A stretch of DNA of 64,000 nucleotides from Persephonella sp. IF05-L8. Its GTDB lineage: Bacteria; Aquificota; Aquificia; Aquificales; Hydrogenothermaceae. Each line of letters opens with the position of its first letter. Position 1 is the stretch's first letter. The stretch spans positions 505,859 to 569,858 of the forward strand of contig NZ_JNLJ01000005.1 of the NCBI RefSeq assembly GCF_000703045.1, in the 5' to 3' direction. Below the pieces are notes generated by a model that saw nothing but the letters and a program-made list of their open reading frames with translations, had not been told where the DNA came from and made no database searches. A program made the position numbers and the translations under genes. Positions 1-7,659 of this stretch are shown here, in pieces.

Positions 1-2
1 GG

Positions 3-572
3 ATAGAATGTGCAGAACTTGTAGATAGTCTGCCGTGGAAATGGTGGAAAAAACAAACACCTGATATGGATAATGTCCAGATAGAAGTCGTAGATATCTG
101 GCATTTTATAATGTCTTATATCCTTATAGATTATGAAAAACCTGAAGAAGCTATTGAAAGTGATGCTGTCCAGACATTTTTAAAGGGACTTAGCGAGGAT
201 TTTACCAACATTAATATTGATGGAAGTTTAATCAATCATTACCTTGGGGAAACAGATAGATACAAAAAAATTATATTTCTTGCAGAAAGAGTTGCCGAAG
301 GATTTTTAAGACAGGACTTAAATTTTGGTATATTCTTTTTTGGAGTTTTAGTAAGGAATACCATATCTTTTGAAAAGCTATATCTTTTATATATAGGAAA
401 AAATATACTTAATCATATTAGACAGGAAAAAGGCTACAATACAGGAGAATACAAAAAGACAATCAATGGAATGGAAGATAATCAGTATTTATTTGAGATT
501 ATAAAATCCATTAAAACAAGAGATGAACTGGAGCAAAGAATAAGAGAAGCTTTTGAAAAAATTCATAGTTAG
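3..572 (+). CDS. dUTPase-like all-alpha NTP pyrophosphatase (5' truncated)
   Basis: The reading frame is open from the window edge, so the gene starts upstream; the first in-frame ATG (66) is internal. The visible N-terminal part carries IECAELVDSLPWKWWKK followed by a VEVVDIWHF-type segment. This E-x2-E ... D arrangement is the metal-binding signature of the dimeric dUTPase (dUTPase_2) branch of the MazG-like all-alpha NTP pyrophosphatases, which hydrolyse dUTP to dUMP and keep uracil out of DNA. The rest is helical and ends EKIHS. It is followed after 9 bases by the protease gene, whose Shine-Dalgarno AGGAGG lies against its stop, suggesting one operon. The fold assignment is fairly secure; substrate preference is inferred. 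Confidence 0.75.
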   Translation: MECAELVDSLPWKWWKKQTPDMDNVQIEVVDIWHFIMSYILIDYEKPEEAIESDAVQTFLKGLSEDFTNINIDGSLINHYLGETDRYKKIIFLAERVAEGFLRQDLNFGIFFFGVLVRNTISFEKLYLLYIGKNILNHIRQEKGYNTGEYKKTINGMEDNQYLFEIIKSIKTRDELEQRIREAFEKIHS

Positions 573-581
573 GAGGAAATA

Positions 582-1451
582 ATGGACCCCACAGGAGCTG
601 TATGGATAAACCAGCTGTTCTGGTTAATTTTTATTTTTCTTCTGATATTCCCTATGTTAAAAGCTCAGACTTTAGAGTGGAGTAGAGAAAGACTTATCAG
701 AGCGATAGAAGAAAAAAGAAAATCCCGTGTGATTACTATGATACACAGACAAGAAACCCGTTCATTTTTAGGGTTCTTTATGATGAGATTTATTACCATT
801 GAGGATTCGGAGCAGGTTTTAAGAGCTATCAGAATGACCCCGAAGGATTTACCTATTGATTTTATTATTCATACTCCAGGTGGTCTTGCTCTTGCTGCAA
901 CGCAGATTGCACAGGCACTTGCAGACCATGAGGCACCTGTTAGGGTTATAGTTCCTCATTATGCTATGTCAGGAGGGACGCTTATAGCACTTGCGGCAGA
1001 TGAAATCATTATGGATAAACATGCTGTTTTAGGTCCTGTAGACCCACAGCTTGGTCAGGAACCAGCAGCATCTATTGTGAAAATTAAAGAATTAAAAAAA
1101 CCTGATGAGATTGATGATGCCACATGGATAAAAATAGATGTAAGTGAGAAAGCCCTTAAACAGATGTTTGAAAATGTAAAAAGTTTATTGCTTAAAAAGG
1201 GCTATAGCGAAGAAGTAGCCGAAAAAGTGGCAGAAGAGTTATCAACAGGAAAATACACCCATGACTATCCTCTGACTGTAGAGCATATCCAGGCTTTAGG
1301 CCTCCGAGTTTCCACCGATGTTCCAGAAGAGGTTTATGCATTAATGGATTTATATCCACAGCCTGCAGGAACTCCATCAGTTCAATACATACCGGTTCCT
1401 TATCAAAGACCAGGTAATAACGGAGCCCCAACAGGAAACAAAAGTGAGTGA
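582..1451 (+). CDS. Membrane-anchored SDH_sah/ClpP-class serine protease
   Basis: The 289-aa product has one N-terminal membrane segment (about residues 9-27), then a crotonase/ClpP-like domain. HTPGGLALAA (97-106) is the oxyanion glycine segment and MSGGT (129-133) carries the likely nucleophile Ser130; GPVDPQLG follows at 151-158. This matches the serine dehydrogenase proteinase (SDH_sah, PF01972) family of bacterial and archaeal membrane proteases. Start ATG is preceded by TAGGAGGAAATA. The last 8 bases overlap the GTG start of the DUF502 gene, so the two are translationally coupled. The natural substrate is unknown; membrane-protein quality control is a reasonable inference only. Confidence 0.8.
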   Translation: MDPTGAVWINQLFWLIFIFLLIFPMLKAQTLEWSRERLIRAIEEKRKSRVITMIHRQETRSFLGFFMMRFITIEDSEQVLRAIRMTPKDLPIDFIIHTPGGLALAATQIAQALADHEAPVRVIVPHYAMSGGTLIALAADEIIMDKHAVLGPVDPQLGQEPAASIVKIKELKKPDEIDDATWIKIDVSEKALKQMFENVKSLLLKKGYSEEVAEKVAEELSTGKYTHDYPLTVEHIQALGLRVSTDVPEEVYALMDLYPQPAGTPSVQYIPVPYQRPGNNGAPTGNKSE

Positions 1452-2058
1452 TTACAGAAAAAAGGTTTTAATTGTCAGGCTAAGGGATATATTTTTAACC
1501 GGTTTATTTGTTTTTATTCCTATTGCCATAACAGTATGGATTGTTGTCTGGCTACTTGCTTTTGTAAATAATCTGGTTTTACCTATTCTTAGATATATAA
1601 TGCCAATACCTAATATTCCAGGTATTGGTCTCCTTATTACACTTATTCTTATTTTCATTATTGGTTTGATTGCTCAAAATTATTTTGGTAAGAAAGTAAT
1701 ATCTCTCTGGGATAGTATCATAAACCGAATTCCGATAGTCCGCTCAATTTATCTGGCTGTAAAACAACTAATGGAAAATCTTTTTAACCAGAAGGGTAAA
1801 GGGAAGTTTAAAGAAACTGTGCTGGTGGAATTTCCCAGAAAAGGAATGTATTCAATAGGCTTTATAGCAAACAAAACAGAAGTTGATGGGGAAATTTATT
1901 ATCTGGTTTATGTGCCTACAGCCCCAAATCCAACTTCAGGATATACAGTTTTTGTAAAAGAGAATGATGTAATCCATACAGATATGTCTGTTGAAGACGC
2001 TACCAAAATAATACTCTCTGGTGGCATAGTTTCCCGAGATAGCATCAAATCTGAGTAA
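1444..2058 (+). CDS. DUF502 family membrane protein
   Basis: The 204-aa protein begins at GTG inside the end of the protease gene. Two hydrophobic segments lie near residues 15-45 and 50-76, followed by a soluble part with IPIVRSIYLAVKQLMENLF and a PTSGYTVFVKENDV stretch, typical of DUF502 (COG2928) proteins that are widespread and uncharacterised. Upstream AGGA at about 1432 is a weak but usable ribosome site. The 3' end overlaps convergent folD by 14 bases. No function should be assigned beyond an integral membrane protein probably linked to the protease with which it is coupled. Confidence 0.8.
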   Translation: MSDYRKKVLIVRLRDIFLTGLFVFIPIAITVWIVVWLLAFVNNLVLPILRYIMPIPNIPGIGLLITLILIFIIGLIAQNYFGKKVISLWDSIINRIPIVRSIYLAVKQLMENLFNQKGKGKFKETVLVEFPRKGMYSIGFIANKTEVDGEIYYLVYVPTAPNPTSGYTVFVKENDVIHTDMSVEDATKIILSGGIVSRDSIKSE

Positions 2059-2932
2059 GCGGGTGAGGGGCAAAACCAAGTTTTTTCCTGTAAATATTAA
2101 CCGTATTTAGCAGCAGGGAAGCCACTGTCATTGGTCCAACACCACCAGGAACCGGTGTAATAGCATATACTTTATCTTTTAAGGCCTCAAAATCTGTATC
2201 TCCTACCAGAGAGCCATCTTCCAGTCTATTTATACCAACATCTATCACAACAGCATCTTCTTTAACCATATCTGCAGTAATTAGTCCAGGTTTTCCAACG
2301 GCAACAATAAGTATCTCTGCCCTTCTTGTATAGGATTTTAAATCTCTTGTGTTTATATGGCAGATGGAAACAGGAGCTTCTTCATTTTTCAGGAACAAAA
2401 GTCCCATTGGTTTTCCTACTATATTACTTGCTCCTACTATTACCACATCTTTTTTAAAAGTAGGAATTTTATAATGCTTCAGCATTATCCAGATACCAAG
2501 AGGTGTGCAGGGAATTACTCCATCATCTTTACCGGTAGCTAACTTACCCATATTTTCCGGGTGAAATCCGTCTACATCTTTATGGGGATTAATTGCCTCA
2601 ATTATCTCCTGGGTGTTAATATGTGATGGAAGAGGAAGTTGAACCAGAATTCCGTCTATATCCTCATCTCCGTTGAATTTTCCTATCAGCTCAAGGAGTT
2701 CTGTCTGGGTAGTATTTTCAGGAAGTTTAAAAACCATTGAGTTTATACCAACTTCCTTGCAGGCTTTTCTTTTGTTTTCTACATATACCTGGCTTGCAGG
2801 GTCTTCTCCAACAAGTATTACAACCAGATTTGGATTTCTTAGACCTTTTTGAATATAACCATCTATCTCTTTTTTGAGCTCCTCTCTTATTTGCTTCGCA
2901 AGAGATTTTCCATCTAAAATAACAGCTGCCAT
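2045..2932 (-). CDS. folD: Bifunctional methylenetetrahydrofolate dehydrogenase/cyclohydrolase
   Basis: The 295-aa protein is full length for FolD. Visible signatures are YVENKRKACKEVGI with the catalytic Lys of the cyclohydrolase/dehydrogenase site, QLPLPSHI, the NAD(P)-binding segment VVIVGASNIVGKPMG (Rossmann), and VPGGVGPMTVASLL near the C-terminus. It interconverts 5,10-methylene- and 10-formyl-tetrahydrofolate in the cytoplasm for purine and formyl-Met synthesis. Start ATG at 2932 has GGAGAG just upstream. The gene upstream in the same direction is an unknown 91-aa ORF 8 bases away. Confidence 0.97.
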   Translation of the reverse strand: MAAVILDGKSLAKQIREELKKEIDGYIQKGLRNPNLVVILVGEDPASQVYVENKRKACKEVGINSMVFKLPENTTQTELLELIGKFNGDEDIDGILVQLPLPSHINTQEIIEAINPHKDVDGFHPENMGKLATGKDDGVIPCTPLGIWIMLKHYKIPTFKKDVVIVGASNIVGKPMGLLFLKNEEAPVSICHINTRDLKSYTRRAEILIVAVGKPGLITADMVKEDAVVIDVGINRLEDGSLVGDTDFEALKDKVYAITPVPGGVGPMTVASLLLNTVNIYRKKLGFAPHPLTQI

Positions 2933-2940
2933 TTTCTCTC

Positions 2941-3216
2941 CTATATCATATATTTTTCTTTATATTTTAAAGCATCTGAAGGTTCTAATATTTTTAATAT
3001 TTTGCCTATAATGAGGCCGTTATCTTCTTTTATTTTTGGTACATAGAAAGGAAGTTTATTAATTGCTACGATATATTGTGGGTTTGTTATTTCTATCTCT
3101 TCTTTTTCTTTCAGATTTTTTAAAATATCCAGATTTAAATTTTCAGATATTATAAAAAATTCCAGCTCAACTTCTATATTGCCATCCAAAATACCACTTT
3201 CCAAGTGTTTCTCCAC
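2941..3216 (-). CDS. Hypothetical small protein upstream of folD
   Basis: Not recognised. The frame can start at GTG 3216, but that codon has no ribosome site; TTG at 3204 sits 6 bases after GGAG (3214-3211) and is the better start, giving 87 aa. The protein is acidic-basic mixed, without signal or membrane segments, and ends SDALKYKEKYMI. A TATAAT hexamer reading leftward at 3239-3234 would place a transcript start just before it, so it probably leads a two-gene unit with folD. Real because it is open, has a promoter-like element and good operon spacing. Confidence 0.55.
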   Translation of the reverse strand: MEKHLESGILDGNIEVELEFFIISENLNLDILKNLKEKEEIEITNPQYIVAINKLPFYVPKIKEDNGLIIGKILKILEPSDALKYKEKYMI

Positions 3217-3372
3217 ATAAAGATATTAAAAAAATTATACCAGAAAGGAAATATATTAAGGAAAATTTTTGTCCTTTGGTAGTCTTTAAATTTATTTATT
3301 TTTACTATTGTTGGTTTTATTGTAAAACTATTTATCTGACATAATTTTTTTATAAAAAAAGGAGAAAAAGAG

Positions 3373-3753
3373 ATGGAAAAGATTATTATTGGCAATATAA
3401 AGTTTAAAAAACCTGTGGTGGAAAAATTAGTGGATATTCATTATGTAGTGGAGAAGGAAGGGAAAGAGGTTTTAAAACATAAATATTTCATACTTACCTA
3501 TGATGAATTTGATAAATCTAATGATGAATTAATTAATTCTCTCGGAGAAAAAGATATAAAGCTACTTGTAATTGATGAAACAGTAGCTATAGATTTTGGA
3601 GATGAAGAGATACAGAAGCATCTTGATACAACCATAGTATACGATAAACAGTGGATAAAATCTAAATCACCTAATAAAGAAAATTTTGAAAAATGGCTTG
3701 TTGAATTTGTAGACCAGCTTATTTTTACAGATAAAGGTAAATGTTCTGTTTAA
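3373..3753 (+). CDS. Hypothetical protein, 126 aa
   Basis: Not recognised. Start ATG is preceded by AAAGGAGAAAAAGAG, a clear ribosome site. The sequence is soluble, rich in Lys/Glu, with a short predicted beta stretch (KLLVIDETVAIDFG) and ends KGKCSV. It stops one base before the convergent recombinase gene ends. No family or partner can be named. Confidence 0.6.
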   Translation: MEKIIIGNIKFKKPVVEKLVDIHYVVEKEGKEVLKHKYFILTYDEFDKSNDELINSLGEKDIKLLVIDETVAIDFGDEEIQKHLDTTIVYDKQWIKSKSPNKENFEKWLVEFVDQLIFTDKGKCSV

Positions 3754-4743
3754 TCATGCCACATCTGAGAAATCAAACATATCAGGAATTTTATAAAACT
3801 TCATATTTTCTATATAAAAACTATATCTTTGCTGAAGATGTGATTTTTTAACTCCAAGAATATCTGCAATATGATTGAGGCATAACCCTTTTTCTATCAT
3901 ATGGACTACAAATGTATCCCTCAATATTGAAAATGTATATCTGGAAGGAAGTCCAGCCTTTCTCAGCGAGTTTTTGAACATTATTTCAACACTTCTATGG
4001 GATATAGGAGTGCTGGAGTATTTTGACTGGAAAAGAAACTCAGTGGGATTTTCTTGTTTAAGAAATATTTTCAATTCCTCTATAATAGTTTGTGGAACAG
4101 ATATTTTTCTGGAATGATTACCCCTTATATTAATAACCCCTTCATTAAGGTCTATATCGCTTATTTTAAGGGAAAGAATTTCATTCAATTTCATTCCACA
4201 ACAATATCCAAGTCCGACAATAAGCCTGTGCCGAGGATTTTTTATACTGGAGATTAATTTTTTAATTTCTTTTCTGGTTAAAATTTCAGGAATATTTTCA
4301 TTAAGTTGAGGAAGATTTATATCTGAAAAATCAACTACATTAAGTAGTTTCTCATAAAAAAGTCTTAGTGCCATATAGGATGTTTTGATGGTGCTTGGTT
4401 TTTTGTTCTCATTTCTTAAGTAGTTTAGATATGCCTGAATATCTTTTGGTCTAACGCTCTGTGGTTTCTTCCTAACGAAATCTAAGAAATTCTTATTAAT
4501 CTGGAAATATAATTGTTTGGTTTTCTCTGAAATATTTTTATTGGCAATAATAGGGAAAAGATAACAAGAAGGGTCTATATCTTTTTCGTCAAATAAAAAC
4601 AGGATTTTGTTAAATACTTTTGTTATTCCAGGAAGGACAAAATATTCCCCTTCTTTAGATGAGAACTCCTTAAAGTGTTCATTAAGGAGTTCTCTATGTT
4701 TACTGTGAACCAGAAAGTTGCCTTTATAAGATAACTTAACCAT
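3754..4743 (-). CDS. Tyrosine recombinase homologue with altered catalytic residues
   Basis: The 329-aa protein has the XerC/D layout: an N-terminal SAM-like DNA-binding domain (about 85-145) and a C-terminal catalytic-type domain (about 155-320). Alignment by eye with XerD shows the family fold but poor conservation of the active site: the first Arg (GLRxSEL in XerD) is Lys in GMKLNEI; the H-x-x-R box reads SILRD, keeping Arg but losing His; the second His (LLGH) is Val in ILGV; the Tyr is kept in QQRYSFY. The start has no ribosome site and lies 6-12 bases from a TATAAT, so the message may be leaderless. It could be a domesticated DNA-binding protein rather than an active recombinase. Confidence 0.75.
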   Translation of the reverse strand: MVKLSYKGNFLVHSKHRELLNEHFKEFSSKEGEYFVLPGITKVFNKILFLFDEKDIDPSCYLFPIIANKNISEKTKQLYFQINKNFLDFVRKKPQSVRPKDIQAYLNYLRNENKKPSTIKTSYMALRLFYEKLLNVVDFSDINLPQLNENIPEILTRKEIKKLISSIKNPRHRLIVGLGYCCGMKLNEILSLKISDIDLNEGVINIRGNHSRKISVPQTIIEELKIFLKQENPTEFLFQSKYSSTPISHRSVEIMFKNSLRKAGLPSRYTFSILRDTFVVHMIEKGLCLNHIADILGVKKSHLQQRYSFYIENMKFYKIPDMFDFSDVA

Positions 4744-4749
4744 TAAAAG

Positions 4750-4761
4750 TATAATATTATA
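4750..4761. promoter_or_regulatory. Palindromic divergent -10 region
   Basis: TATAATATTATA is a perfect 12-base palindrome giving a consensus -10 hexamer on each strand: rightward (4750-4755) for the interrupted dehydrogenase gene starting at 4783, leftward (4761-4756) for the recombinase gene starting at 4743. No good -35 boxes are visible. Overlapping divergent -10 elements would make the two transcripts mutually exclusive at any moment. Confidence 0.4.
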
Positions 4762-4833
4762 AAAACAGGAGAAAAGGAAGAGATGGAAAAAAAGGTATTC
4801 AGTTCAATGAAACATGAGTTAAAATAGATAACT

Positions 4834-5103
4834 ATGAGGTGCAAATATTGTAATTCAGAAAAGGTGGTAAAAAAAGGATTTAATCCAAACAGGAAACAAA
4901 GATATTTGTGTAAGAGTTGTAACAGAACCTTTGTAGAAAATGCAGAGAGAAATTACTATCCCCATAACTACAAAGAATTAGCAGTCAGAATGTTTTGTGA
5001 AGGAATGACTATGATGGCAATAGCCAGAGTTTTAAAGGTTCCATACCAAACAGTAAGGACGTGGATAAGAAGGGAAGGAGAAAAAGCTTTAAAAAAAATA
5101 TGA
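4834..5103 (+). CDS. IS1-type InsA-like protein (zinc ribbon + HTH)
   Basis: The 89-aa product has an N-terminal zinc ribbon (CKYC at residues 3-6, CKSC at 26-29) and a helix-turn-helix around MAIARVLKVPYQTVRTWIRR, as in IS1 InsA and the N-terminus of IS1 transposases. It recognises element ends and, alone, would act as a repressor in the IS1 model. It terminates TGA right after an A8 tract (5091-5098), where frameshifting into the downstream DDE frame would make the full transposase. Confidence 0.85.
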   Translation: MRCKYCNSEKVVKKGFNPNRKQRYLCKSCNRTFVENAERNYYPHNYKELAVRMFCEGMTMMAIARVLKVPYQTVRTWIRREGEKALKKI

Positions 5104-5521
5104 AGGTAGATTAAAAGCTTTTAAAAAGAAACAAGTAAATAATTTAGCTATAGATGAGATGCGTAGTTATATAGGGAATAAGAATAATGATTTTTGGCTA
5201 TGGACAGTAGTAGCTGATAGGAGAATAAAGTTTTTTGAGATAGGTAAACGAACAGAAGAAACGTTTTACGTTTTAGAGCAAAAGCTACCAAAATACAAAC
5301 AGGTTCATACAGATGGATATCATATTTACGAAAACCTCAGGAATAGGAAAAAGAAGAAGTTTGGTTTAACAAATTGGAATGAAGGGTTGCATTCTGTTAT
5401 AAGGGACAAACTGGCAATGTTTAGGAGAAAAACAAAAGCCTATGCAAAGACTGTTAATTCAATGAAAAGAGCTTTAGCTTTATTGTTTATTTATTGGAAT
5501 TTTTTACCTATGGACTTATGA
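5093..5521 (+). CDS. IS1-type InsB-like DDE transposase domain (frame 2 part)
   Basis: This frame is open after TAA 5090-5092 and has no good start of its own; it continues the InsA frame if the A8 run at 5091-5098 is read as seven bases (+1 shift or transcript slippage). It reads through AIDEMRSYIG (first catalytic Asp), VHTDGYHIYENL (second Asp) and NWNEGLHSVIRDKL (Glu), matching the InsB landmarks MDEQ/ TDGW/ ERHN. All three acidic residues are present, so the element may still be active if frameshifting occurs. The start coordinate given is the first codon of the open frame, not an initiation site. Confidence 0.8.
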   Translation, partial: KKYEGRLKAFKKKQVNNLAIDEMRSYIGNKNNDFWLWTVVADRRIKFFEIGKRTEETFYVLEQKLPKYKQVHTDGYHIYENLRNRKKKKFGLTNWNEGLHSVIRDKLAMFRRKTKAYAKTVNSMKRALALLFIYWNFLPMDL

Positions 5522-6300
5522 ACTAACTACCGAAAAAAAAGCTGTATTTATAACAGGTATAGGTTCAGGCTTAGGTTATGCTTTTGTTGAATATTTCTTA
5601 AAACAGGAATATGAAGTTTACGCTTTAAGCAGACATCTTAAGGACGAGTTTAAAGGAAAAATTCATTTCCAACACTGTGATTTGCTTGCTATTGAAACAG
5701 TGTATCCTTCAACACAAAAGCTCCTTCAAAATGTTAAAAAACTTGATGTTGTGATATTAAATGCAGGTCTTCTAACTCCTCTAAAAGATATCCACGACAC
5801 ACCCATATATGAAATGGAACAGATGATGGATGTTAATGTGTGGGCAAATAAAATAATACTTGACTGTATTATAGATATGAAAATAGAAGTTCCAGAGATT
5901 ATAGCAATCTCATCAGGAGCTTCTGTAAACGGAAATAGAGGCTGGCATGGATATTCAATCTCAAAAGCAGCATTAAATATGCTTGTGAAACTTTATTCAC
6001 GGGAAATGAAGAATACCCATATAATAGCCCTTGCACCTGGTTTGATAATAACTCCAATGCTTGAGCAGTTTGTTTTATCTGCAGATGAAAACAAGTTTCC
6101 ATCTGTCCAGAGAATAAAAAATGCCCCTAAAATGACACCTGAAGAAGCTGTTCAGAATATTATGAATAAAATGAATAAACTTAAGAATATTCCTTCTGGC
6201 AGTTATGTGGATATTCGGAATTTATGATATTTATCTTTTGTTTTTTGAAAATAGCGTATTAATTTATAATTTACAGACAACGTAAAACAGGAGGGCATAA

Positions 6301-6786
6301 ATGATAAAGGTCAAGCCAGAAACACTGGAAAAAATGAAAAAATTTGCAGAAACCTTTGCAGAAAAATCTGGAACAGTGGTAAATCCAAATAAAGAGGCTG
6401 CAGAGGCTGTTATACAGGGACTTGCAGCCCATGTAGATGAACTGGGAAAACCACTCTGTCCTTGTAATTTTTATCCGGATAAACAGGAAGAAGTTAAAAA
6501 AAGAAGATGGATTTGTGCATGTAATGAGATGCAAATTTTCAAATACTGCCACTGTTTGCTTTTTACCACAGAAGAAGGGCTGCCAATCACAGAATATCTT
6601 CCAGAGTGGCATGAAGGCAGACAGATTTATGGTCTTGTAAAAGACCCTACTCCAGATAAAGGAAGAGCTCTTTCAAAGCCTGAAAAAATATATGAGGCAT
6701 TAAAAGAGTATGTTGAAGAGCATGGTCTGGATATTCCAGATGAAGAATTAAGAAAATTTGCTGAAGAAACTGCAAAGAAAAAATGA
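6301..6786 (+). CDS. Ferredoxin-thioredoxin reductase catalytic subunit
   Basis: The 161-aa protein carries six cysteines with the exact FTR beta spacing: CPC (53-55), 16 residues, CAC (72-74), 8 residues, CHC (83-85). These bind the [4Fe-4S] cluster and form the active disulfide that passes ferredoxin electrons to thioredoxin. The middle motif is CAC rather than CPC. The C-terminal 60 residues are an extension after the FTR core. Ribosome site AGGAGGGC lies before the ATG. The 3' end overlaps the next gene by ATGA. FTR without photosynthesis is known in anaerobes and thermophiles; here it implies redox control from ferredoxin. Confidence 0.9.
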   Translation: MIKVKPETLEKMKKFAETFAEKSGTVVNPNKEAAEAVIQGLAAHVDELGKPLCPCNFYPDKQEEVKKRRWICACNEMQIFKYCHCLLFTTEEGLPITEYLPEWHEGRQIYGLVKDPTPDKGRALSKPEKIYEALKEYVEEHGLDIPDEELRKFAEETAKKK

Positions 6787-7037
6787 AAAGATTGGCACTG
6801 GGTTTTTTCTTTCTCATCCTCGGGATACTTGGAATTTTTCTTCCTGTTATCCCGGGAGTTCCTTTTCTTTTAGTTTCAGCTTTCCTTTTTGGAATTATTC
6901 CCCATAGTTTTGTCCTTAAAGCTCTAAAAAAAATGAAAACAGAAAATAAAAACTCAAGATTTAACAAACTGATTAACTATGTCTTAATTAAATACGTTCA
7001 TGAAAGGGAGCCTATAGAGATAAATGCCAAAAACTGA
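6783..7037 (+). CDS. Small DUF454-like inner-membrane protein
   Basis: The 84-aa protein has one or two membrane segments (residues 4-50) with the pattern LGILGIFLPVIPGVPFLLVSA, typical of DUF454/YbaN-like proteins (G-x-F-LP-x-P-x-x-PF). The tail is basic and cytoplasmic. It starts by an ATGA overlap with the FTR gene and overlaps the following methyltransferase by 14 bases, so the three are one translational unit. Function unknown. Confidence 0.7.
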   Translation: MKRLALGFFFLILGILGIFLPVIPGVPFLLVSAFLFGIIPHSFVLKALKKMKTENKNSRFNKLINYVLIKYVHEREPIEINAKN

Positions 7038-7659
7038 ACCATTTGAGTATTTTTACCAGAGATATGAACACTGGTTTGAAAAACACTATTCCGCTTATTT
7101 ATCAGAGATAGATGCCCTTAAAAAAGTTATTCCTGATGGAAAAGGTATAGAAATTGGTACAGGAACAGGTAGATTTTCTGTTCCCTTTGGAATTAAATAC
7201 GGAATAGAGCCCTCTTTAAAAATGGCTCAGATTGCAAAAAGTAGAGGTATCCAGATAGTCAGGGGAATAGCTGAGAAACTGCCTGTAAAAAATAATCAGT
7301 TTGATTTTGTCCTTATGGTAACAACAATATGTTTTGTGGATGATTTGAAAAAATCCTTTGAAGAAGCTGCAAGAATTTTAAAAAAGGATGGTTATATAGT
7401 TCTTGGGTATATAGATAAGAATTCTCCTCTGGGTCAGTTTTATCTGGAACATAAAGAGGAAAATCCCTTTTATAAGTATGCAACATTCTACTCAACAGAA
7501 GAGGTTGTTTCTTTGCTGAAAGAAACAGGGTTCGGTGATTTTGTTTTTTATCAAACTATTTTTAGAATGCTTGACCAGATAAAAGAACCTGAACCTGTAA
7601 TAGAAGGTTATGGAAAAGGTTCTTTCGCTGCACTCAGGGCAAAGAAATTATCTGGATAA
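7024..7659 (+). CDS. Class I SAM-dependent methyltransferase
   Basis: The 211-aa protein contains motif I GIEIGTGTGRFSVPFG (about 40-55), an acidic loop and the post-motif FDFVLMVTTICFVDD with KKDGYIVLGYID, the standard methyltransferase domain 11 layout. Substrate cannot be told; UbiE/small-molecule type enzymes look like this. It ends by overlapping convergent rluD by 12 bases. Confidence 0.85.
   Translation: MPKTEPFEYFYQRYEHWFEKHYSAYLSEIDALKKVIPDGKGIEIGTGTGRFSVPFGIKYGIEPSLKMAQIAKSRGIQIVRGIAEKLPVKNNQFDFVLMVTTICFVDDLKKSFEEAARILKKDGYIVLGYIDKNSPLGQFYLEHKEENPFYKYATFYSTEEVVSLLKETGFGDFVFYQTIFRMLDQIKEPEPVIEGYGKGSFAALRAKKLSG

Larger units (their letters stand above)
4794..5531 (+). mobile_element. 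IS1-family insertion sequence, 738 bp
   Basis: The ends are imperfect inverted repeats: left GGTATTCAGTTCAATGAAAC (4794-) and right (complement, ending 5531) GGTAGTTAGTTCATAAGTCC; they share GGTA, then AGTTCA and further scattered bases. The flanks are GAAAAAAA on the left (4786-4793) and GAAAAAAA on the right (5532-5539), an 8-base target duplication as expected for IS1-type elements. The length is close to IS1 itself (768 bp). Excision in silico restores the host SDR frame exactly, which independently fixes both boundaries. It encodes an InsA-like and an InsB-like frame. Confidence 0.9.
4783..6227 (+). pseudogene. Short-chain dehydrogenase gene interrupted by the IS at codon 3
   Basis: The gene begins ATG at 4783 with GGAAGAG upstream; after one G and seven A the IS intervenes (4794-5531), and the frame resumes at 5532. 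Removing the IS and one 8-base target copy restores ATG GAA AAA AAA GCT and the protein MEKKAVFITGIGSGLG, i.e. a perfect SDR Rossmann start. The remainder has LNAGLL (NAG motif), a Ser region ISSGAS and the catalytic YSISK, then runs to 6227 (about 233 aa in the intact form). So all SDR landmarks survive; only the insertion breaks it. A reduced product from an internal start such as TTG 5682 would lack the cofactor site. Confidence 0.9.

Noticed and set aside
1192..1431. Antisense 79-aa frame in the protease gene
   Set aside because: Shadow of the sense gene: no ribosome site and no recognisable product. The same applies to other opposite-strand frames inside folD, the chemoreceptor gene and the molybdoenzyme genes.
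3754..5531. One composite mobile element formed by the recombinase-like gene plus the IS
   Set aside because: The IS has its own ends and target duplication excluding the recombinase-like gene, which has no att-like repeats or tRNA nearby.
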